Source of the DNA: Pseudomonas sp. S06B 330
GTDB taxonomy: Bacteria > Pseudomonadota > Gammaproteobacteria > Pseudomonadales > Pseudomonadaceae
DNA: 64,000 bases
Assembly: GCF_002845275.2 (NCBI RefSeq)
Contig: NZ_CP088149.1
Coordinates: 2,104,501 to 2,168,500 of the forward strand
Direction of reading: 5' to 3'
The notes under the pieces are model-generated. The model saw nothing but the letters and a program-made list of their open reading frames with translations, was not told where the DNA came from and ran no database searches. Below are positions 27,814 through 37,596 of this stretch, piece by piece (the first letter of the stretch is position 1; each line of letters starts with the position of its first letter). The translations under genes were made by a program, and so were the position numbers.

Positions 27814-30800
27814 TGAGTCTCCAGCACATCGAGCAGATCGAACAGATCGGTCAATTCGGTTTCAGTGGTTGGCGCGACTGGGGCCGGCAAGCGCCGGGCA
27901 AAGTCTTCCAGGCTTGCGCTTTCGAACAGCGCCGCCAGCGGCGCCTCGATGGCCAGTTCCAGGTGGATGCGCGAGGTGACCTGGGTGGCCAGCAGCGAGT
28001 TGCCGCCCAAGGCGAAGAAGTTGTCATCCAGGCCGACCTGCTCGGCCTTGAGCACGGTCTGCCAGATCCTCGCCACGGCCTGTTGCAGTGCACTTTCTGG
28101 CGCGCGGAACAGGTGTTCCGGGCCGTGGGTTTCCAGGCGGGCCAGGGCTTTGCGGTCGAGCTTGCCGTTGGCATTGCGCGGCATCTGCTCCAGCACCTGG
28201 TACAGGCTGGGGTTCATGTAGACCGGCAGGCGGCGCTTGAGGAAGCTGCGCAAGGCGTCCAGCCCACCGTGGTCGGCACGCGACTCTGACTCCAGGGTGA
28301 GGAACGCCACCAGTTGCTTGCCCAGCGCATGCTCAACCACCAGCACTGCGGCTTCGCGAATCCCCGGGAACTGGCTGATCTGTGCCTCGATTTCACCCAG
28401 CTCAATGCGAAAGCCGTTGACCTTGACCTGCTGGTCGACCCGGCCCAGGTATTCCAGGGCGCCATCGTCCTTGCGCCGCCGCGCCAGGTCGCCGGTCTTG
28501 TACAGGCGCTCACCCGGCTGCAAGGCGAAGGGGTTGGGCACGAATACACTGACGGTCTTGCCGGGGTCCGCGCAGTAGCCGCGGCCGACCCCGACACCGG
28601 CGATACAGAGTTCACCCACGGCGCCGTCGGGCACCGGGCACAGGTAGTCATCGAGCAGGTACAGGCGATTGTTGTCGGTGGGGTAGCCGATAGGAATGTA
28701 GGTGCGCGCGGTCGAAGCCGGGTCGATCTGATAGAACGCCACGTCGTCGGAGCACTCGGCCGGGCCGTAGGCATTGATCAGCGGGATGCGCGGGTAGCGT
28801 TGCAACCAGGCGGCGGCGGTCTCGGCAGGCAGCGCTTCGCCGGTGGGCAGCAGCCAGCGCAGAGCCGCCAGTTCGCTGTGCTGCTCTTCGAGCAGGGCCT
28901 GGATCAGCGCCGGAACGATCTCCACCACCGTCACCCGTTGCTGCTCGATCTCCGCCAGCAGGCGTGCCGGATGTTTGGAAACCTCGTCGGGAATGATGCG
29001 CACCTGGGCGCCGCACAGCAGCGCGGTCAGGAACTGCCAGACCGAGATGTCGAACGACTGCGAGGCGGTCTGGGCGATGATGTCGGTGCGGTCCAGGCTC
29101 AGGTACGGCACCTTGCTCAACTGGTTATTGAGCATGCCTGCCTGTTCGACCATTACTCCCTTGGGCAGGCCGGTGGAACCCGAGGTGAAGATCACGTAGG
29201 CCAGGCTGTTCGGGGCGCTGTAGATGCCCGGACGGCTATCGCTGTAGTCGCCGGCGAGCAGCGTTTCCCAGACCAGCAGTTGCACTGGCTGCGCCAGGGT
29301 TGCCAGCAATGCCTGCGCACGTTGTTCATAGCGGGCGCTGCAGATCAGTACCGGGGTGCGGCTGGCGGCCAGGATGTTGGCAATGCGTTCATCGGGGTGG
29401 CTCGGGTCCAGCGGCAGGTAACCGGCGCCGGCCTTGAAGGCGCCGACGATGCTCGCCAGCAGCTCCAGGCTACGCTCGGCGAGCAATGCCACCGGTTGGT
29501 CCTGGGTGACGCCATGGGCGAGCAAGGCATGGCCCACGCGGTTGGCCTGGCGGTCCAGCTCGGCATAATTCCAGGCGCGGTCCTGGCAACTGGCGACTTG
29601 CTGTTGGCCGTGTTGATCGACCTGTGCCTCGAACAGCTCGATGAACGAGCGGTCCAGGGCGTGGGTCACTTCGGTCTGGTTGTGCTGCAGGATCCATTCG
29701 CGGTGCTCGCCACGCTCCAGTTGCGCCACCTGCTCCAGGGGGGCCTGCAACTGGCCGGGCAGGGCTATCAGGAACTGCTGGAACTGCGCCAGCAAGGTGT
29801 CCATGGTCGCCCGGTCGAAGTAGCGCGTGTCGTACGACAGGTGCAGACCGAGTTGCTCGCCGGGGTACACCACGACGGTAATCGGGTAGTTGGTGTGGGT
29901 ACGCGATGACTCGGAGATCACCCCCATGTCCTGGGCATCGAGGCCGACCGAAGCGGCCATCGGCGCATTCTCGAAGACGAACAGGCTGTCGAACAGTTGC
30001 TGGCCCTTTTGCAGCTCACTGCAGGCCTGGATGTTGACCAGGGGTAGGTAGTCGTATTCACGCAGCGAGACGTTGGTCTCGAGGATGCCGTGCAGCCAGT
30101 CCAGGGTGCTGCTGCGCAGGTCCGGTGACGGCAGCGTGATCCGCAGCGGCACGCTGTTGATGAACAGGCCGACGGTGTCCTGCATTTCGGGAATATGTGC
30201 CGGGCGCCCGGACACGGTCACGCCAAAGACAATGTCGCGTGAGCGGCTGTGATGGTGCAGGGTCAGCGCCCAGGCAGCCTGGACGAAGGTATTGACGGTC
30301 AGCCGCTGCTGGTTGGCCGCCTCCAGCAGTTGCGCGCTCTGCTCGCTGCTGAGCCAGGTGTAGTTGTCGTCGATCACCGAATGCGCTGCAGCGCTGACCT
30401 GCGGGCGGTCAGTGGGCAACGGTGTGGCCTGTTCCAGGCCTTGGAGCTGGGCTTGCCAGAACTGTTGCGCGGCTAGCGGATCCTGCGCTTGCAGCCACTC
30501 GATGAAGTTGCGAAAGCGATAGGGGGTACTCAGCTGGCTGGGGCGGCCCTCACGTGCGGCGTGGTAGATCTCGAAAAAGTCAGCCATCAGCAGTGAACGA
30601 CACCAGGCATCGATGAGGATGTGGTGGTTGCTCATGACGAAGCGATGGCTCTGGTCGGCCAGCTTGATCAGTTTGAAGCGGATCGGTGGCTCTTTGGCCA
30701 GGTCAAAACCGGCTTCGCGCTCTTCGCGCAGCAAGTCGATGATGCGGGGTTCGGCCTGTTCCAGGGCCAGGTCACTGAGGTCGAGCAACTCGACCTGCAC

Positions 30801-33800
30801 CTTGCTGTTTCGGTGGATCACCTGCAGCAGCTCGCCGCCGGTGTTCCACAGGAACGAGGCGCGGATCGCCTCGTAACGCTGTACCACCTGCTGCCAGGCG
30901 GCATCGAACAGGGTGTAGTCGATGGCTTCGCGGATGGTGTAACACTCTTGCATGAAGTAGATGCCTGAGTGCTTCTCCAGCAGGGTATGCACCAGCAGGC
31001 CTTCTTGCATCGGCGACAGCGGGAAGATGTCATCGATGTTGCGTACCGGGATCGGCAGAGCGTCGAGCTGCTGCTGGCTGAGCGTGGCCAGGGGGAAGTC
31101 CGAAGGCGTCAGGCCCAGATGCGCGCCGCTGCTGCAGTGTTCGATCAGTTGCTCCAGCGCCTCGCGGCAGTGCTGTGCCAGTTGCTCAATCTGGGCTTGG
31201 GTGAACATCTGCTGGCTGAAGTTCCAGGCCATGTTCAGGCGGTTGTCGTAGATTTGGCTGTTGATCGTCAGCCAATTGCCCAGTGGGGTATCGGCGCTCC
31301 TCTCTTCGCCGACCGGTTCGCCACTTGGGCTGAACAGGGCACCGTTGTCGCCATCGAAGCTGCCGTCGAACTGGCCCAGGTAGTTGAAGGTGATGCGCGG
31401 TTGAGCCAGCGCCGCGAGCTGTTCGCGCACGGTGCTGTCGCCCAGGTAGCGCAGCGCGCCATAGCCGATGCCCTTGTTTGGCACTGCACGCAGTTGTTCC
31501 TTGATGGTCTTGATTGAGCTGCCCAGCTCAGCCTGGGGCGACAAGCGCACCGGGTAGAGGCTGGTGAACCAGCCGACGCTGCGGGTCAGGTCGATGTCGT
31601 CGAACAGCTCTTCACGGCCGTGGCTTTCCAGCTGTACCAGCACCTCAGTCTGGCCACTCCAGCGCTGTACGGCACGGGCCAGGGCGGTCAGCAGCAGGTC
31701 GTTGATTTGCGTGCGGTAGGCGGCGGGGGCACTCTGCAACAACTGACGGGTGTGGGCTTGGCTCAATTGCACTGCGACGCTGCCGGCGTAGCGGCCAAGC
31801 AGGCTGCCTTGGGCATTGGCGCCCGGCAGGTCGCCGACTGCGCCCTGCAGTTGCGTCTGCCAGTAGTGCAACTCGGCTTGGACCGCGGTGCTGCGGGCGT
31901 GCTCGCGCAGGCGCTCTCCCCAGGCTTTGAACGCACTGGTCTTGGCCATCAGCTTGGGTACTTGCCCGACTTCAAGTTGCTGGTAGACCTGCTGCAGGTC
32001 TTCGAACAGGATGCGCCAGGACACACCATCGACCACCAGATGGTGGATCACCAGTAACAGGCGCTGGCTGCCGTCGGCGAGGGTCATCAGTACCGCGCGC
32101 AGCAATGGTCCATTGTTCAGGTCGAGGCTGCGTTGGGCCTCGTTACTGACGGCTTCCAGCGCTTGGGCATCAGCCACTGGACATCGCCACAGCAGTTCGC
32201 CTGCGTCGGCTACGGCGCCATGGATGGCGTGCCAGCCGTTGTCGTCCTGGCGAAAGCGCAGGCGCAGCGCGTCGTGGTGTTCGACCAGCACGGCCAGGGC
32301 TTGGCGCAGGGTGTCCGGCTGCAGGGCGGTGGCGGGCTTGAGCATCACCGACTGGTTCCACTGCTGGCGGCGGTCGATGTCACTGGCAAAGAAGGCCTGC
32401 TGGATCGGCAGCAGGGGGGCTTCGCCGTGTACCGGGCCCTGATCGGTCTGGACGCTGTTTTCACCCCATTGCGCAACCTGGGCCAGGCTGCGGATGGTCT
32501 GGTGTTTGAACAGGTCTTTGGGGGTGAAGCGGATGCCTGCCTGGCGGGCGCGGCTGACCACCTGGATGGACAGGATCGAATCACCGCCCAGTTCGAAGAA
32601 GTTGTCATTGACGCCGATCGGATCGAGCTTGAGCACGTCCTGCCAGATGGTGCTGATCTGTTGCTCCAGGGCATCCCCAGGTGCCTGGTATGCGCGTTGT
32701 CCCTGGGGCGTGTCGAGGGCGGGCAGGGCGCGGCGATCGAGCTTGCCGTTGGCGGTCAGCGGCAGGCTGTCGAGGAACAGGTAATGGGCCGGGACCATAT
32801 AATCCGGCAGGCTCTGCAGCAGGGCGTCGCGCAGGCTGGCGGCGGTATGCTCGAAGGTTTGGGCGCTGGCCAGGTACGCGACCAGTTGTGCACCGTTGGC
32901 GGTCGGTTGTGCCAGTACCGCCGCTTCGGCGATACCTGGCTGTTGCAGCAAGTGGGCTTCAATCTCGCCCAGCTCGATGCGCAGGCCACGGATCTTGACC
33001 TGGTGATCGATACGGCTCAGGTAATCCAGATTGCCGTCGGCACGGCGGCGCGCGAGGTCGCCGCTGCGGTACAGGCGCTCACCGTTGCTGGCGAAAGGAT
33101 CGGGTACGAAACGCTCGGCGGTCAGGCCTGGACGCTGGTGGTAGCCGCGGGCCAGGCCAGCACCGGCGATGCACAGTTCACCGGCACTGCCTTGTGGGCA
33201 CGCTTGCAACTGAGCGTCGAGTACATAGACGCGGACGTTGTCGATCGGCAGGCCGATCGAGGCAATGGCGCTGTCGACCAGGCCGTCAATGCTGTGGTGG
33301 CAACTGTCGATGGTCGCTTCAGTGGGGCCGTAGAGGTTGATGATGCGACCGCGCCACAGCGCTTGCAATTGAGTGACCAGCGCCGCGCCCAGGGCTTCAC
33401 CGCCGAGCAGCACCAGGCGCAGGCTGGCCAACTGAGCCGCGTCAGCCTGGGCCAAGAGCGCCTGCAACAGCGACGGCGCCATCTGCAGCACGGTGATGCG
33501 CTCGGCCGCGATCTCTTGCCACAGCAGCGACAGGTCCTGGCTCAGGGCTGGGCTGGCCAGTTGCAACTGGGCGCCGTTTTGCAGGGGCAGCCAGAATTCC
33601 CAGACCGAGGCATCGAAGCTGATCGCGGTCTTTTGCAGTACCCGGTCCTCGGCCTGGAGTTGCAACGCCTGCTGCATCCAGGCCATGTGGTTGGCCAGCG
33701 CCCCGTGGCGAACCTGAACGCCCTTGGGTTGGCCGGTGGAACCGGAGGTGTAGATCATGTAGGCCAGGTGCTCAGGGTCGACCGCTACCTGGGGCGCGAC

Positions 33801-35696
33801 GCCGGGATAGCTCAACAGTTCGTCGCCGGTGCCACTCAGGTACAGCGCCTGGATACCCGTCGGCAACGGGATGCCGTGGTTGTGCTCAGCCGGCTGCAAG
33901 ACCAGCGTGATGCCGCTGTCCTGCATCATGTAGGTCAGGCGTTCGCGCGGGTAATTCGGGTCCAGCGGCAGGTAGGCACCTCCGGCCTTGAGGATTGCCA
34001 GCAAGCTGACCACCAGTTCGACGCTGCGCTCCAGGGCGACGCCGACGAACACTTCGGGCCCCACCCCCAGTTCAATCAGCCGATGGGCAAGGCGATTGGC
34101 CCGGCATTCGAGGTCGGCATAGCTGAGCGATTGCCCGGCGCACGCCACGGCCAGGCGCTCAGGCGTGCGGGCGGCTTGTGCAGCGACCTGCAGATGCACG
34201 GCGGGCAAGTTTGGCCGCGCCACGGCGTTAGGATTGCCAGCGGCCAATAGCGCCCGTTGCTCGTCGCGGTCGAACAGGGTCAGCTCGCCCAGCGCGCACT
34301 GTGGCCGTTCGAGCAGGTCAGCCAACAGGTTCTGCCAGTGGCGGGCCAGGCGCTCAACACGGGCCGCCTCGAACAAGGTGCTGTCGTATTCGAAGCGGGC
34401 CTGGAGGTTGCGCGGGCTGTAGGCGATGTCCAGCGACAGGTCGAATTTGGCTTCCTGCTGACCCAGCGCGAGGAATTCCAACGCCAGGTCAACAAAACGC
34501 AGCGGGCCCTGTTCGCCGGCGTCGACACGCCAATTGAACAGGGTCTGGAACAGCGGGTTGGCCTGGCTGCTACGCTGCAGCTGCAAGTCCTCGAGGATCA
34601 GCTCCACGGGGTAGTCGGCATGCTCCAGGGCGGCCAGCGACTGCTCGCGTAGCACGTGTAAAAAACTCAGTACCGGTTGGCTGCCATCAAGCTGCGCACG
34701 GTAGATCTGGCTGCTGACGAAGTAACCCACCAGTTCCTGGGTCTGGGCCTGGTTGCGGCTGGCGTTGGGCACGCCAACGGTAAAGTCGCTCTGCCCGGCA
34801 TGACGACCGAGCAGCAGTTGCCAGGCACCGAGCATGACCACGAACGGGGTCAGGCCGTGAGCCTGGCAGAAGGCATTGAGGCGGCTCAGCAGGGGCGCAG
34901 GCAGGTGCGCGGTGAAGCTGCCAGCGACCGCCACCCGGTCTTCGGCGCGAGGGCGGTCTACGGGCAAGTCGAGCGGAACAATCTGCTCGCCCAGGTACTC
35001 GCGCCAGTAGCGGGCAGCCTTGGCATGCTGCGGTGTAGCGGGGTAGTCCTGGCGCTGCCAACGGGCATAGTCGGCGTATTGGATGGCCGGGCGCGGTAGG
35101 GCCTGGCTGTCGCCTTGCAAGGCGCTGCGGTAAGCGCTGGCCAGGTCTTGCATGAGAATCGGGTTGGACCAGGCGTCCGAGACAATATGGTGCATGTTCA
35201 GCAGCAGCACATGACGGTCTTGCGCCAGGCGGATCAGGCTGGCGCGGATCAGTGGTGCGCCGCTCAGGTCGAACGGCTTTGCCGCCTCAGCCAGTAGTCG
35301 CTGCTGCAACTGGGTATCGCGTTCCTCTGTACCGAGAGCTGACAGGTCCTCGCGTTGCAGCTGCAGGTACGCCTGCGGCTCAAGCACTTGCATGGGCAGG
35401 CCGTCGATTTCCTCGAAACGCGTTCTGAGGATGTCATGGCGCTGGATAACCTGCTGCAGTGCTGCTTGCAGGGCATCGGCCGCCAGTTCACCCTCCAGCG
35501 ACAAGGCGCGAGGCACGTTATAGGCAGAACTCTGTGGCGCGAACTGTTGCACAAACCACAAACGTTGCTGGGCGAACGACAGCGGTTGTGGCTGCTGGTC
35601 GGTGTTGGCTGCGATGGCGTCCGGGGTACCTGCCTCGTCGGCCATGAGCAAGGCCAGCAGGTCGTCTTCGGGAAGGGAGTACTCTGGGTTTATCAT
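27810..35696 (-). CDS. Pyoverdine NRPS, C-A-T-E-C-A-T
   Basis: A 2628-residue synthetase. Domains: LCL C1 (35-470; HHIVSDAWS), A1 (500-985), T1 (FFELGGDSI near 1033), E (1085-1530; HHLVVDGVSW), DCL C2 (1540-1975; DIFPLSPMQEGLL, with HHILIDAWC), A2 (2000-2490), T2 (FFALGGNSLL near 2565) and a short acidic tail (TELTDLFDLLDVLETQ) that may dock to the next protein. Codes: A1 DAWQLGLIDK, closest to Gln; A2 DIWELTADDK, which I recall as 2,4-diaminobutyrate. The product would be D-Gln then Dab, a pair known in some pyoverdines to cyclise to a tetrahydropyrimidine. A perfect iron-starvation box lies 45-68 bp before the start. The A1 call is the weaker of the two. Confidence 0.95.
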   Translation of the reverse strand: MINPEYSLPEDDLLALLMADEAGTPDAIAANTDQQPQPLSFAQQRLWFVQQFAPQSSAYNVPRALSLEGELAADALQAALQQVIQRHDILRTRFEEIDGLPMQVLEPQAYLQLQREDLSALGTEERDTQLQQRLLAEAAKPFDLSGAPLIRASLIRLAQDRHVLLLNMHHIVSDAWSNPILMQDLASAYRSALQGDSQALPRPAIQYADYARWQRQDYPATPQHAKAARYWREYLGEQIVPLDLPVDRPRAEDRVAVAGSFTAHLPAPLLSRLNAFCQAHGLTPFVVMLGAWQLLLGRHAGQSDFTVGVPNASRNQAQTQELVGYFVSSQIYRAQLDGSQPVLSFLHVLREQSLAALEHADYPVELILEDLQLQRSSQANPLFQTLFNWRVDAGEQGPLRFVDLALEFLALGQQEAKFDLSLDIAYSPRNLQARFEYDSTLFEAARVERLARHWQNLLADLLERPQCALGELTLFDRDEQRALLAAGNPNAVARPNLPAVHLQVAAQAARTPERLAVACAGQSLSYADLECRANRLAHRLIELGVGPEVFVGVALERSVELVVSLLAILKAGGAYLPLDPNYPRERLTYMMQDSGITLVLQPAEHNHGIPLPTGIQALYLSGTGDELLSYPGVAPQVAVDPEHLAYMIYTSGSTGQPKGVQVRHGALANHMAWMQQALQLQAEDRVLQKTAISFDASVWEFWLPLQNGAQLQLASPALSQDLSLLWQEIAAERITVLQMAPSLLQALLAQADAAQLASLRLVLLGGEALGAALVTQLQALWRGRIINLYGPTEATIDSCHHSIDGLVDSAIASIGLPIDNVRVYVLDAQLQACPQGSAGELCIAGAGLARGYHQRPGLTAERFVPDPFASNGERLYRSGDLARRRADGNLDYLSRIDHQVKIRGLRIELGEIEAHLLQQPGIAEAAVLAQPTANGAQLVAYLASAQTFEHTAASLRDALLQSLPDYMVPAHYLFLDSLPLTANGKLDRRALPALDTPQGQRAYQAPGDALEQQISTIWQDVLKLDPIGVNDNFFELGGDSILSIQVVSRARQAGIRFTPKDLFKHQTIRSLAQVAQWGENSVQTDQGPVHGEAPLLPIQQAFFASDIDRRQQWNQSVMLKPATALQPDTLRQALAVLVEHHDALRLRFRQDDNGWHAIHGAVADAGELLWRCPVADAQALEAVSNEAQRSLDLNNGPLLRAVLMTLADGSQRLLLVIHHLVVDGVSWRILFEDLQQVYQQLEVGQVPKLMAKTSAFKAWGERLREHARSTAVQAELHYWQTQLQGAVGDLPGANAQGSLLGRYAGSVAVQLSQAHTRQLLQSAPAAYRTQINDLLLTALARAVQRWSGQTEVLVQLESHGREELFDDIDLTRSVGWFTSLYPVRLSPQAELGSSIKTIKEQLRAVPNKGIGYGALRYLGDSTVREQLAALAQPRITFNYLGQFDGSFDGDNGALFSPSGEPVGEERSADTPLGNWLTINSQIYDNRLNMAWNFSQQMFTQAQIEQLAQHCREALEQLIEHCSSGAHLGLTPSDFPLATLSQQQLDALPIPVRNIDDIFPLSPMQEGLLVHTLLEKHSGIYFMQECYTIREAIDYTLFDAAWQQVVQRYEAIRASFLWNTGGELLQVIHRNSKVQVELLDLSDLALEQAEPRIIDLLREEREAGFDLAKEPPIRFKLIKLADQSHRFVMSNHHILIDAWCRSLLMADFFEIYHAAREGRPSQLSTPYRFRNFIEWLQAQDPLAAQQFWQAQLQGLEQATPLPTDRPQVSAAAHSVIDDNYTWLSSEQSAQLLEAANQQRLTVNTFVQAAWALTLHHHSRSRDIVFGVTVSGRPAHIPEMQDTVGLFINSVPLRITLPSPDLRSSTLDWLHGILETNVSLREYDYLPLVNIQACSELQKGQQLFDSLFVFENAPMAASVGLDAQDMGVISESSRTHTNYPITVVVYPGEQLGLHLSYDTRYFDRATMDTLLAQFQQFLIALPGQLQAPLEQVAQLERGEHREWILQHNQTEVTHALDRSFIELFEAQVDQHGQQQVASCQDRAWNYAELDRQANRVGHALLAHGVTQDQPVALLAERSLELLASIVGAFKAGAGYLPLDPSHPDERIANILAASRTPVLICSARYEQRAQALLATLAQPVQLLVWETLLAGDYSDSRPGIYSAPNSLAYVIFTSGSTGLPKGVMVEQAGMLNNQLSKVPYLSLDRTDIIAQTASQSFDISVWQFLTALLCGAQVRIIPDEVSKHPARLLAEIEQQRVTVVEIVPALIQALLEEQHSELAALRWLLPTGEALPAETAAAWLQRYPRIPLINAYGPAECSDDVAFYQIDPASTARTYIPIGYPTDNNRLYLLDDYLCPVPDGAVGELCIAGVGVGRGYCADPGKTVSVFVPNPFALQPGERLYKTGDLARRRKDDGALEYLGRVDQQVKVNGFRIELGEIEAQISQFPGIREAAVLVVEHALGKQLVAFLTLESESRADHGGLDALRSFLKRRLPVYMNPSLYQVLEQMPRNANGKLDRKALARLETHGPEHLFRAPESALQQAVARIWQTVLKAEQVGLDDNFFALGGNSLLATQVTSRIHLELAIEAPLAALFESASLEDFARRLPAPVAPTTETELTDLFDLLDVLETQ

Positions 35697-35740
35697 CGAT
35701 CTCGTCGCCGTCGGCAGAGGAATTGTGCGTTCTCAGAAAG

Positions 35741-35764
35741 ACGAAGGACGACGAGTCGGATTTA
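35741..35764 (-). promoter_or_regulatory. Iron-starvation box (PvdS-type promoter) of the - strand NRPS genes
   Basis: On the - strand, TAAAT (35764-35760), 16 nt, CGT (35743-35741), with T before CGT. It matches the known PvdS-dependent promoter pattern exactly. The CGT lies about 45 bp before the NRPS ATG at 35696, so the NRPS pair has its own promoter and does not rely only on read-through from pvdE. Confidence 0.85.
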
Positions 35765-35804
35765 CACGTGAAGCGGCGAACCACGGGCGTTCGCCGCGGG
35801 GGCG

Positions 35805-37454
35805 TCAGGCGAAGCTGGGCTCGCTGACGACCTTGCCGGCCTGCATGCGCACCAGGTGGTCGGCGATGTCGAAATAGCGATCGTCGTGGGAGATGACGAT
35901 GATGGTCTTGCCCAGGCGTTTGAGGTCCGGCAGCAGCTCGGTGTAGAACACGCGGCGGAAGGCCGGGTCTTGGTCGGCTGCCCATTCATCGAACACCAGT
36001 ACCGGGCGTTCGTCCAGCCAGGCGCTGACCAGGGCCAGGCGCTTGCGCTGGCCGGTGGACAGGTCGGTGGTGGTGAAGGCGCCGTCACGTATGCTGACTT
36101 TGTGCGCAATCTCCAGGCGCTCCAGGTATTGCCCAGCATCGGCAGGCAAGCTGCGGCCGTCTTTCATCAAATCCTCGAAGAGGAAGTAGTCGGCGAAAAT
36201 CGTGGTGAAATGCTGACGGTAGTCGTCCAGGCTTTGCGCATCGACGGCCTTGCCGTTGAGCAGCACCTGGCCCTGGTGCGGCGTGTAGAGGCCCAGCAGC
36301 AGTTTGATCAGGGTGGTTTTGCCGCAGCCGTTTTCACCGACGATAAACAGGATCTCGCCCGGTGCGATACTCAGGTTGACGGGCCCCAGGGTGAACGGGT
36401 CGCTGCCGGGTACCGCCGGAAAACGGTACTGCACGTTGCGCAGCTCCAGGCGTTCGAGTACCGGCGCCGGGCCCGGCTCGGCGCTGAGCAGCAAGTGCGG
36501 CTCAGGCGAGGAGAAGCGCTCGGCAAGATCAGCGATACGGCGAAAGGCGATTTGTGCGCGGCTGATGATCGGCAATGTACCAATCAGACTTTCCAGCGGA
36601 CCTTTCATGTACAGCAGCACCAGCACGAAGCCGCTGATCACCGCCGGGTCGTTGCTGGGCCACAGTGATTGCAGCGCCAGAACCAGACCGATGACCACGA
36701 AAAACAGCATCGTGCCCAAACTCTTGGCGATCACGAAGATGTTGATCGAGCGCACATGGGTGTCACGGATGTGGTCGGCGGTGCCCTCAATGTTGCGTTT
36801 AAGCATGGCCTGTCGGCGCGGGCGGTGAATGCGCAGTTCCTTGGCGCCTTCGGCAATGGCCTGGTAGTGTTTCTGCAGATCGTCCTCGGCTTCGCGCGCG
36901 GCGTTGAAGCCGCGGCGGCCCTTGCTCTGGGCGACGTACTGGATGGCCGAGCCAAGGCCGATGGCGACCAGGGTCAGAGCAAAAATGGGCAGTGACAGGC
37001 TGGCCAGATAACCCAGACAGCCGACCACTACGGTCAGGGAAATGGCCAGGGGGGCAAAGGAGAAGGCGAAATCGCTGATGGTATCGACGTCGTGGGTCAG
37101 CACGGGAATCAGGCGATGACTGCGATAACGTTCAATCTGCTCGATGGGCGCCGACAGCACCTTGGCACCCAGGTCCTTGCGCAGTCTGGCGATCACATGC
37201 TGGCCGACGTAGTTGGTGCCGATGTCGGCGGCAATGCTGCTGAGCAAGGCCACCACGCACAGGCCAATGAAGGCCAGGACGATGCCGTTGCTCATGCCGT
37301 CGTCATTGTGCAGGCCCTGGTTGACGGTGGCGAGCAAGGCCGTGACGGCCAGGCCGCCGATGATGCCCAGGACGATAGAAGAAAACACCACCAGGCGATA
37401 GGGCTTGAGCAGGCTCAAGAGTTCGCGGGTGGCGCTACGCGATGCTGCGGTCAT
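35805..37454 (-). CDS. pvdE: Pyoverdine precursor ABC exporter PvdE
   Basis: An inner-membrane ABC exporter with fused transmembrane and ATPase parts, proposed to move the acylated ferribactin precursor to the periplasm. I choose ATG 37454 (MTAASRSATRELLSLLKPYR) with GAGG upstream. The frame opens earlier (37571), but the promoter box at 37538-37561 falls inside that extension, which argues against the longer start. About six membrane segments fill residues 20-320. The ATPase half has Walker A (GENGCGKTT), signature (LSTGQRKRLALV), Walker B (PVLVFDEW) and a downstream switch His. Length 549 aa fits the cyclic-peptide/SyrD-type exporter family. Confidence 0.95.
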   Translation of the reverse strand: MTAASRSATRELLSLLKPYRLVVFSSIVLGIIGGLAVTALLATVNQGLHNDDGMSNGIVLAFIGLCVVALLSSIAADIGTNYVGQHVIARLRKDLGAKVLSAPIEQIERYRSHRLIPVLTHDVDTISDFAFSFAPLAISLTVVVGCLGYLASLSLPIFALTLVAIGLGSAIQYVAQSKGRRGFNAAREAEDDLQKHYQAIAEGAKELRIHRPRRQAMLKRNIEGTADHIRDTHVRSINIFVIAKSLGTMLFFVVIGLVLALQSLWPSNDPAVISGFVLVLLYMKGPLESLIGTLPIISRAQIAFRRIADLAERFSSPEPHLLLSAEPGPAPVLERLELRNVQYRFPAVPGSDPFTLGPVNLSIAPGEILFIVGENGCGKTTLIKLLLGLYTPHQGQVLLNGKAVDAQSLDDYRQHFTTIFADYFLFEDLMKDGRSLPADAGQYLERLEIAHKVSIRDGAFTTTDLSTGQRKRLALVSAWLDERPVLVFDEWAADQDPAFRRVFYTELLPDLKRLGKTIIVISHDDRYFDIADHLVRMQAGKVVSEPSFA

Positions 37455-37537
37455 GAAACTACCTCGTTCGCAACGGGCTGGGAGCCTAGGGCGGGGAGGG
37501 CTGGCCCGCAGAGCGGGCGCTAGCCGTGTGTTGAAAG

Positions 37538-37561
37538 ACGAGCCAGGTGTGGGTGGATTTA
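37538..37561 (-). promoter_or_regulatory. Iron-starvation box of pvdE
   Basis: On the - strand, TAAAT (37561-37557), 16 nt, CGT (37540-37538). A perfect match with TCGTC at the -10 side. The CGT is 84 bp before the chosen pvdE start. Confidence 0.85.
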
Positions 37562-37596
37562 ACGCTGCCAACTGGCTGTCGGCCCGTGCTCAGGGC

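Noticed and set aside
35805..37571. Longer pvdE reading frame starting at 37571
   Set aside because: The promoter box at 37538-37561 would lie inside the coding region, and the extra 39 residues are Pro/Arg-rich with no family match.
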